Of a stretch of 17,756 nucleotides of DNA, positions 13,532 through 17,756 are shown piece after piece. Origin of the DNA: Solirubrobacteraceae bacterium. GTDB taxonomy: Bacteria > Actinomycetota > Thermoleophilia > Solirubrobacterales > Solirubrobacteraceae. The position numbers and the translations under genes are program-made. The notes under the pieces were generated by a model. The model had not been told where the DNA came from and did not search any database. It saw only the letters and a program-made list of their open reading frames with translations. Every line of letters starts with the position of its first letter. The first letter of the stretch is position 1. The stretch spans positions 1 through 17,756 of the forward strand of contig JAEMSV010000077.1 in NCBI GenBank assembly GCA_016462625.1, in the 5' to 3' direction.

Positions 13532-14515
13532 GTGGCCACGACGACGCGTCCGGTTCCGAAGCTCCCGTTCCGGCTCCCGCCGCCTCCGCCGCACTGGAAG
13601 CGCTGGGTCGCCGGGACGTTCGCCCTGCTGTGCGTCGTCGTGCTCGTCGGGGGGCTCGGCGGCAACTGGCAGGTCCCCGGGCGTTCCGCGGACGGCCTGC
13701 CGAACTGCGGCACCCTGCGCCCCCGCGCGATCATCGGCTCGTTCGGCGCGCCTGATCCCCAGCCGCCACGCGCGATGCGCGAGACGTTCGCCACGCCGCC
13801 CGCCGGGACGTGGTGCTCCTCGAACGTCGGCCACGGCGAGACGACGTTCGGGCCGGAGGGCGTCACGCTGCAGACCCCGCGAACCCGCAACGGGGTCGTG
13901 CCCACCCGCGCCGCGCTGTTCCCCTACCACCGTGCCGGCGTCACGGCCAAGCCGGCGTTCACGCTCGGCATGACCGCGGCGATGCGCGTCGGGCCGCTCG
14001 ATCTCGACGGCTTCGGCGGCTCGGCGGGATGGGGCGTCTCGAACGGCTCGCTCGATCCCCGCGCAGCCGAGATGGCGTGGTTCATGGTCAACCGGTCGGG
14101 CGGCCCGGTCGGGTTCCTCGGGCAGCAGTTCGGGTCGCCGGGGTTCCACCTGCTCGGCGAGGACTTCCCTCGGGGGTTCTTCATCATGGCCAAGGACGCG
14201 GGGATCGACGTCCCGCAGGTCAAGCTGCTCGACGAGTCCCTCCTCGGGCGCGGGCACTCCTACGCGATCGAGCTCGGCGAGGAGCAGGTGGAGTTCTACG
14301 TCGACGGCGAGCCCGTCGGCGTGTTCGACAGCCCGCCGAAGGGCACGGCGCACGACCTCGCGACCGGCGACCTGCCGCTCCTCGGGCAGTTCTGGCTCGA
14401 CCGCGGGTTCTGGCTCCCGCTGCCCATCCCCCAGCTCGCCAACCGCGAGCACGAGCTGACGATGTCGGAGTACCGCCAGGGGCCTGCGGACCGGACCCCG
14501 CGCATCCTGCGCTGA
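13532..14515 (+). CDS. Membrane-anchored extracytoplasmic protein of unknown function
   Basis: A 327-residue protein starting at GTG (VATTTRPVPK); upstream extension runs through the divergent promoter. A Pro-rich cytoplasmic N-terminus (about 1-20, with PPPPPHWKRW) precedes one membrane helix (about 24-43, VAGTFALLCVVVLVGGLGG). The remaining 280 residues would lie outside: beta-rich, with Cys-containing NCGTLRP and GTWCSSN, then GFGGSAGWGVSNGS, and late strands VEFYVDGEPVGVFDSPP and FWLDRGFWLPLP. The VEFYVDGxxV pattern recalls concanavalin-A-like folds (LamG or GH16 type), but I see no GH16 ExDxxE catalytic motif. A lectin-like surface role is one possibility. Its stop directly abuts the convergent TetR stop (14516) with no spacer. 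Confidence 0.75.
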   Translation: MATTTRPVPKLPFRLPPPPPHWKRWVAGTFALLCVVVLVGGLGGNWQVPGRSADGLPNCGTLRPRAIIGSFGAPDPQPPRAMRETFATPPAGTWCSSNVGHGETTFGPEGVTLQTPRTRNGVVPTRAALFPYHRAGVTAKPAFTLGMTAAMRVGPLDLDGFGGSAGWGVSNGSLDPRAAEMAWFMVNRSGGPVGFLGQQFGSPGFHLLGEDFPRGFFIMAKDAGIDVPQVKLLDESLLGRGHSYAIELGEEQVEFYVDGEPVGVFDSPPKGTAHDLATGDLPLLGQFWLDRGFWLPLPIPQLANREHELTMSEYRQGPADRTPRILR

Positions 14516-15154
14516 TCAGCGGACGCCGGCGAGCGGCACGAACACGACGCGGGCGATCCTGCGCGCCTCGTCGTCCCCGACCGGCTCGGGACGCAGACCG
14601 GGCAGCAGAAGGTAGGCCAGTGCGAGCCTGACGATCGCATCGGCCTGGACTTCCGGGTCGCCCGGCACCAGCTCCTCGGTGCGCTGCCCCTCCGCGAGGA
14701 AGGCGGCCACGAAGCGCACCGCGATCTGCTGCGGGGACGGGTCCCCCGCGGTCATCGCGGCGGCGACCGCCGCGGTTCGGGCGGGATCGGTGCCGCGCAG
14801 GAACGGGCGATCGCCGAGCCGGAGGAGGGAGGCGAACGTCTCCGCGATGCGCTCGGCCGGGTCGCGGACGCGGGAGAAGATGTCGATGACCTCGTCGAGG
14901 AACCGGCGGAGCTCGCCGACCAGCGCCCGCTCGAGGAGCTCGTCCTTGCCGCCGAATCGCCGGAACAGCGTCGCGCGGCCCACCCCGCTGCGCGCCGCGA
15001 TGTCGTCCATGGTCGCGCGCTCGGTCCCACGCTCGGCGAGCACCTCGAGCGCCGCGTCGAACACGCGATGCTCGGTGTCGTCGGCCGCGGGCCCGGCAGG
15101 GCGGCCGAGCGCCCGCCCGAGGAGCTCGTCGAGCGGGGAAGCCGGACGGGTCAT
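14516..15154 (-). CDS. TetR-family repressor divergent from the DUF2236-lipase operon
   Basis: A 212-residue TetR protein. The helix-turn-helix is at about residues 28-74: FDAALEVLAERGTERATMDD, IAARSGVGRATLFRRFGGKD. The rest is the helical ligand domain. The ATG at 15154 lies six bases after TAGGAT (minus strand, 15166-15161), a -10-like element, and no Shine-Dalgarno sequence is visible, so the mRNA is probably leaderless. A 36-bp dyad at 15167-15202 fills the space to the divergent gene at 15207. The expected behaviour is repression of itself and of the DUF2236-lipase pair, with an unknown, perhaps lipid-derived, inducer. Confidence 0.9.
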   Translation of the reverse strand: MTRPASPLDELLGRALGRPAGPAADDTEHRVFDAALEVLAERGTERATMDDIAARSGVGRATLFRRFGGKDELLERALVGELRRFLDEVIDIFSRVRDPAERIAETFASLLRLGDRPFLRGTDPARTAAVAAAMTAGDPSPQQIAVRFVAAFLAEGQRTEELVPGDPEVQADAIVRLALAYLLLPGLRPEPVGDDEARRIARVVFVPLAGVR

Positions 15155-15160
15155 TCGGCA

Positions 15161-15166
15161 ATCCTA
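15161..15166 (-). promoter_or_regulatory. -10 element for a leaderless tetR transcript
   Basis: On the minus strand TAGGAT (four of six bases of TATAAT, TAnnnT form) is followed by six bases and then the ATG at 15154. This is the usual geometry of leaderless actinobacterial transcripts. No -35 match is evident. Confidence 0.4.
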
Positions 15167-15202
15167 GGTGTGATACTGACTACTTGTTGTTAGTCTCACA
15201 CC
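15167..15202. promoter_or_regulatory. 36-bp TetR-type operator between divergent tetR and DUF2236 genes
   Basis: The sequence equals its reverse complement at 28 of 36 positions. The outer arms GGTGTGA (15167-15173) and TCACACC (15196-15202) are perfect, with ACT/AGT inside. It occupies nearly all the 52-base gap and ends four bases before the ATG at 15207. A -10-like GATACT (15172-15177) lies inside. Binding by the TetR from 15154 should shut both promoters. Confidence 0.75.
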
Positions 15203-15206
15203 CCCC

Positions 15207-16103
15207 ATGCCCGCGATCGACTCTTCCGCGGCGGCCGTCCGGGAACTCACCGCCTGGAACCCCGCAGCCCGCGAGCGCCCGCTCGCCGCGCCCCTCGGCC
15301 CCGACTCCGTCACCTGGAAGGTCTTTGGTGACCTGACCTACGTCATGGGGGCCGCGCGCCGCCTGCTGATGGACGTCGCTCACCCCACGATCGCCGACGG
15401 TGTCCGCGAGTTCTCGGTGTTCCAGACCGATCCCTACGGTCGCGGCGAGCGCACGCTGGCGATGATCCTCGGCGTGATCTACGGCCAGGAGCACGCGCTG
15501 GCCACCGCGCAGCGTTTGCGCGAAGGCCACCAGCCGTTCCGCGGCGAGCGCGCCGACGGCAGCCGCTGGAGCGCGCTGGAGCCTGAGGCCTACCACTGGG
15601 TCCACGCCAGCATCATCGACGGCGTCTGGACCCAGCAGCAGGCGCTCGGCCGCGGCTGGCGCGCCGGCGAGGTCGAGCAGTTCTACGACGAGATGCACGA
15701 GGTCGGGCGCATGTACGGCGTGCGCGACCGCGACATGCCGCCGACCTGGGCGAAGTTCCGCGTCTGGTTCGACGAGTTCGTCGCCGACCGGCTCGAGCGC
15801 TCGGACATGACCGACGCCGTCCTGCAGATCACGGCGCGCCCGACCCCGCCGCCCGTCCCCGTCCTCGGCTGGAAGCCCGTGTGGGCCGTGCCGGGACGCA
15901 CCGCCGGCCGGCTCAACATGCTGCTCACCGGCGGACTGCTGCCGCCGCTCCTGCGCGAGCGCCTCGGCGTGCACTGGACCCCGTGGCACCAGCGGGCGTT
16001 CGACGCGAACGCCGTGGTCTCCCGCGCGATGGTCCCGCGGCTCCCCGACCGGATCCGCCTGCTGCCTGACACCTACACCGCCATGAAGGAGGCGACGCGC
16101 TGA
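15207..16103 (+). CDS. MpaB/DUF2236-family oxygenase with intact WVHA motif
   Basis: A 298-residue member of the MpaB/Lcp-catalytic-like family. It shows the full pattern: TWKVFGDLTYVMGAARRLLM, AHPTIADGV (about 58-66), FQTDPYGRGERT (72-83), GHQPFRGER (108-116), and YHWVHASIIDGV (129-140) with His133 at the position of the Lcp heme ligand. Heme-dependent oxidative cleavage is known for Lcp and proposed for others; the substrate is unknown here. No signal peptide is seen. The ATG at 15207 has no Shine-Dalgarno sequence (a run of C precedes it), consistent with a leaderless mRNA from inside the operator. Its stop overlaps the lipase ATG by one base, so the two are one transcription unit. Confidence 0.88.
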   Translation: MPAIDSSAAAVRELTAWNPAARERPLAAPLGPDSVTWKVFGDLTYVMGAARRLLMDVAHPTIADGVREFSVFQTDPYGRGERTLAMILGVIYGQEHALATAQRLREGHQPFRGERADGSRWSALEPEAYHWVHASIIDGVWTQQQALGRGWRAGEVEQFYDEMHEVGRMYGVRDRDMPPTWAKFRVWFDEFVADRLERSDMTDAVLQITARPTPPPVPVLGWKPVWAVPGRTAGRLNMLLTGGLLPPLLRERLGVHWTPWHQRAFDANAVVSRAMVPRLPDRIRLLPDTYTAMKEATR

Positions 16104-16993
16104 TGCGCCGCTTCGTCGTGACCGCCGCCACCCTGGCTGCCGTGCTCATCCCTGCCACGCAGGCCCACGCCGCCTACCCCGTGGAGACCAGCTTCGCGCG
16201 GGCGCTGACGGCCGGCCTGAAGAACCCCGGCGCGATGCCGCCCGGCACGAACGACTGGGACTGCAAGCTCACCGCCGAGCATCCGCGCCCGATCATCCTG
16301 GTGCACGCCACCGCCCTCCCGCCGAGCGTGAACTGGATGGGCCTCGGCCCGTTCCTCGCCAACGAGGGCTTCTGCGTCTTCACCCCGGTCTACGGCCGAG
16401 TGCACGGATGGCCCGGCATGGGCCGCTACGAGGACAGCGCCGCGGACCTCGGCCGCTCCGTCGACCGTGTCCTGGCGAACTACCCCGGCCTCGACAAGGT
16501 CGACCTCGCCGGCCACAGCCAGGGCGGCGCCATGCCCCGGTGGTACATCAAGTTCCTCGGGGGCACCGAGACGGTCCACCGGCAGATCAGCATCGCCGGC
16601 CCGAACAAGGACGGCACCGACTTCCTCGGGATCATGAAGCTGATCAAGCGCTGGAAGGCGCTCGGGCTGGTCCGGTTCGTCGGGGTCGCCTTCGAGCAGC
16701 AGGTCTACGGCTCGGCGCTGATGCGGACGCTCAACGCGGGAGACCGCACGCCCGGCGACGTCAAGTACGACATGATCTCGTCGAGGTACGACGAGATCCT
16801 GACGCCGTACACCAACGGGTTCCTGGACGACGCGAACAGCAACTGGACCGTCCAGACCGGCTGCAGCATCGACTTCTCCGACCACACGCAGATCGTCTAC
16901 TCGCGGCGGGTCATGACGAAGGTGGCGAACCTGCTGGACGACGGCAACCGCAAGCTGCCCTGCCGGCTGGAGATCCCGCTGGGAGTGCGCTGA
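16103..16993 (+). CDS. Secreted triacylglycerol lipase / esterase (alpha/beta hydrolase)
   Basis: A 296-residue exported hydrolase. The signal peptide covers residues 1-24 (MRRFVVTAATLAAVLIPATQ, then AHAA). The mature part has the oxyanion strand PIILVHATA (62-70, in place of the common VHG), nucleophile Ser139 in AGHSQGG, and likely Asp230 (SSRYDEILTPY) and His261 (FSDHTQIVYSR) completing the triad. The order and spacing match bacterial class I/II secreted lipases, also common in actinobacteria. Four cysteines (54, 91, 254, 287) could make two disulfides outside the cell. It overlaps the DUF2236 stop by one base, so it is presumably co-regulated through the TetR operator at 15167. Fatty acids it releases could feed the beta-oxidation genes nearby, which is inference. 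Confidence 0.9.
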   Translation: MRRFVVTAATLAAVLIPATQAHAAYPVETSFARALTAGLKNPGAMPPGTNDWDCKLTAEHPRPIILVHATALPPSVNWMGLGPFLANEGFCVFTPVYGRVHGWPGMGRYEDSAADLGRSVDRVLANYPGLDKVDLAGHSQGGAMPRWYIKFLGGTETVHRQISIAGPNKDGTDFLGIMKLIKRWKALGLVRFVGVAFEQQVYGSALMRTLNAGDRTPGDVKYDMISSRYDEILTPYTNGFLDDANSNWTVQTGCSIDFSDHTQIVYSRRVMTKVANLLDDGNRKLPCRLEIPLGVR

Positions 16994-16999
16994 CGGCTC

Positions 17000-17353
17000 T
17001 CAGTGGCGCAGGCCCACCCGGCGGGTGGCCGACGCGGTGTTCCCCGCCGCGTCCCGGGTCCGCAGCTGCAGCACCGCGGTCGCGGTCTTCTTACGCGCCC
17101 ACGTGCGGCGCACCACACGCAGCGCGCGTCGCGACACCGCGATCCGGACCGTCACGGTCCGCCCCGCGGGCAGCTTCGCGACCACCTTCGTGAGCTTCGG
17201 ATCGGTGCCGGGCACCGCGATGTGCCCGGTGACGGTGAGCGTCGCCGCCTCGTTCGACCGGACCTTCAAGAGGATCCGGTTCTTCTGTCGCAGGATCCGC
17301 TGCCGGGAGGCCGCGGTCAGCGTGAACTGAGAGACAGGCCCGGTTACTTGCAT
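17000..17353 (-). CDS. Orphan beta-sandwich domain ORF, possibly a truncated remnant
   Basis: A 117-residue ORF resembling the C-terminal beta domain of long secreted proteins of this bacterial group: RQRILRQKNRILLKVRSNEA, TLTVTGHI, LPAGRTVTVRIAVSRRALR, then TRDAAGNTASATRRVGLRH. Such domains normally end much larger exported proteins, yet no signal peptide, repeat region or longer in-frame extension exists upstream. The only ATG (17353) lies inside the operator-like palindrome at 17344-17373, and there is no Shine-Dalgarno sequence. It may be a remnant of a deleted gene, or a small leaderless protein. It is convergent with the lipase (six bases apart). The protein-like character is clear; its status as an expressed gene is not. 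Confidence 0.5.
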   Translation of the reverse strand: MQVTGPVSQFTLTAASRQRILRQKNRILLKVRSNEAATLTVTGHIAVPGTDPKLTKVVAKLPAGRTVTVRIAVSRRALRVVRRTWARKKTATAVLQLRTRDAAGNTASATRRVGLRH

Positions 17354-17373
17354 AGAAATTTATACCTGGGTAA
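17344..17373. promoter_or_regulatory. TetR-type operator, copy 2, upstream of the acyl-CoA dehydrogenase
   Basis: A 30-bp element matching 8422-8451 at 24 of 30 positions: TTAC arm, central CATAGAAATTT, ACC and GTAA arm in identical spacing. It contains TTGCAT (17348-17353) and, 17 bases later, TAATGT (17371-17376), a plausible -35/-10 pair for the gene at 17410. Binding would cover the promoter. The likely binder is the TetR encoded at 8468. Confidence 0.72.
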
Positions 17374-17396
17374 TGTCTCGGGAGTTCCCACTTCCC

Positions 17397-17401
17397 AGGA
17401 G
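17397..17401 (+). promoter_or_regulatory. Ribosome binding site of the acyl-CoA dehydrogenase gene
   Basis: AGGAG lies eight bases before GTG at 17410. It supports that GTG as the start, with a leader of roughly 25-30 bases from the predicted promoter. Confidence 0.65.
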
Positions 17402-17409
17402 ACCGAGAC

Positions 17410-17756
17410 GTGACCACCGCCGACAAGAGCATGGGACTGGCACTGCGCGCCGTGCGCACCCTCGCCGAGTCCGATCTGCTCGATCGCGTGGGCCTGCGCA
17501 AGCAGGTCGAGCGCGCGCTGTACGCCGGGAGCCGGGATGGCTTCCGGGCCGCAGGCGCCGCCGGCCGCACCTTCGCCGCGGCCCAGAAGCTGGGCCGCCC
17601 GGCCCGTCAGAAGAAGGCCAAGCCGCGCGAGCTCTTCGACGTGACGCCCGACGACGATCAGCAGATGCTCATCGAGGTCACCAAGCAGTTCGCCGCCGAG
17701 GCCATCCGCCCCGCCGCGCAGGCCGCCGACCACGACACCGCGACCCCGAAGGAGCT
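17410..17756 (+). CDS. Acyl-CoA dehydrogenase, N-terminal part (cut by window end)
   Basis: The first 115 residues of a gene running off the window. An N-terminal extension of about 75 residues (MTTADKSMGLALRAVRTLAE, later AGAAGRTFAAAQKLGRPARQ) precedes LFDVTPDDDQQMLIEVTKQF and AAEAIRPAAQAADHD, the typical first helix of acyl-CoA dehydrogenases. The catalytic Glu and FAD-binding regions would lie beyond the end, so identity rests on this segment only. The reaction would be FAD-dependent oxidation of acyl-CoA to trans-2-enoyl-CoA, the step absent from the operon at 8468-12697. A GTG start with AGGAG eight bases upstream is well placed. Its promoter carries the same palindrome as that operon. 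Confidence 0.78.
   Translation, partial: MTTADKSMGLALRAVRTLAESDLLDRVGLRKQVERALYAGSRDGFRAAGAAGRTFAAAQKLGRPARQKKAKPRELFDVTPDDDQQMLIEVTKQFAAEAIRPAAQAADHDTATPKE

Noticed and set aside
6938..16103. The two DUF2236 genes as a recent duplication or composite mobile element boundaries
   Set aside because: They differ strongly in sequence and key residues, and no flanking repeats, transposase or integrase are present; they are distant paralogues.
17344..17733. Minus-strand ORF opposite the acyl-CoA dehydrogenase start
   Set aside because: No domain and it runs antisense to a well-supported gene with a ribosome site; low-complexity Gly/Ala/Leu composition.

Overview
The window is very GC-rich, uses many GTG starts, and packs genes with 1-8 base overlaps. 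Its gene families are actinobacterial: MpaB/DUF2236 oxygenases, a long FabG4-type reductase, HtdX-type MaoC hydratase, and secreted RTX-like and fibronectin-III-like proteins. I infer an actinobacterium, most likely of the Thermoleophilia (Solirubrobacter/Conexibacter/Patulibacter-like). This rests on protein style, not on a marker gene. No rRNA, tRNA, transposase, CRISPR array or phage gene is visible, and no stretch over 300 bases lacks a gene.

Layout. (1) 27-4873, surface and signalling: two divergent secreted RTX-like proteins flank a phased 11-bp array of TCTCAC/GTGAGA boxes. The second overlaps an OmpR-family response regulator, followed by its histidine kinase and a secreted fibronectin-III-like protein. 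(2) 4878-7852: a hipB-hipA module with three operator-like TGTnn-N8-GCACA sites exactly 37 bp apart, a Nudix hydrolase overlapping hipA, then a DUF2236 protein. (3) 7857-12697: a Usp-like gene on the minus strand diverges from a co-transcribed TetR - thiolase - FabG4-like - MaoC operon. (4) 12717-14515: a DUF4375-like lipoprotein diverges from a membrane-anchored protein of unknown function. (5) 14516-16993: a TetR gene diverges from a DUF2236 oxygenase overlapping a secreted lipase, with a 36-bp dyad between. (6) 17000-17756: an orphan beta-domain ORF on the minus strand and the start of an acyl-CoA dehydrogenase gene, cut by the window edge.

How the parts fit. The thiolase/FabG4/MaoC operon lacks an acyl-CoA dehydrogenase, and one begins at 17410. 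A 30-bp imperfect palindrome upstream of the TetR operon (8422-8451) recurs with 24 of 30 identical bases, about 8.9 kb away, just upstream of the dehydrogenase (17344-17373). The simplest reading is a small TetR regulon joining the four beta-oxidation activities. The lipase and DUF2236 genes between them suggest a broader lipid-use neighbourhood, which is inference. The other two striking regulatory signals are the helically phased hip operators and the mirrored tandem boxes beside the two-component system.
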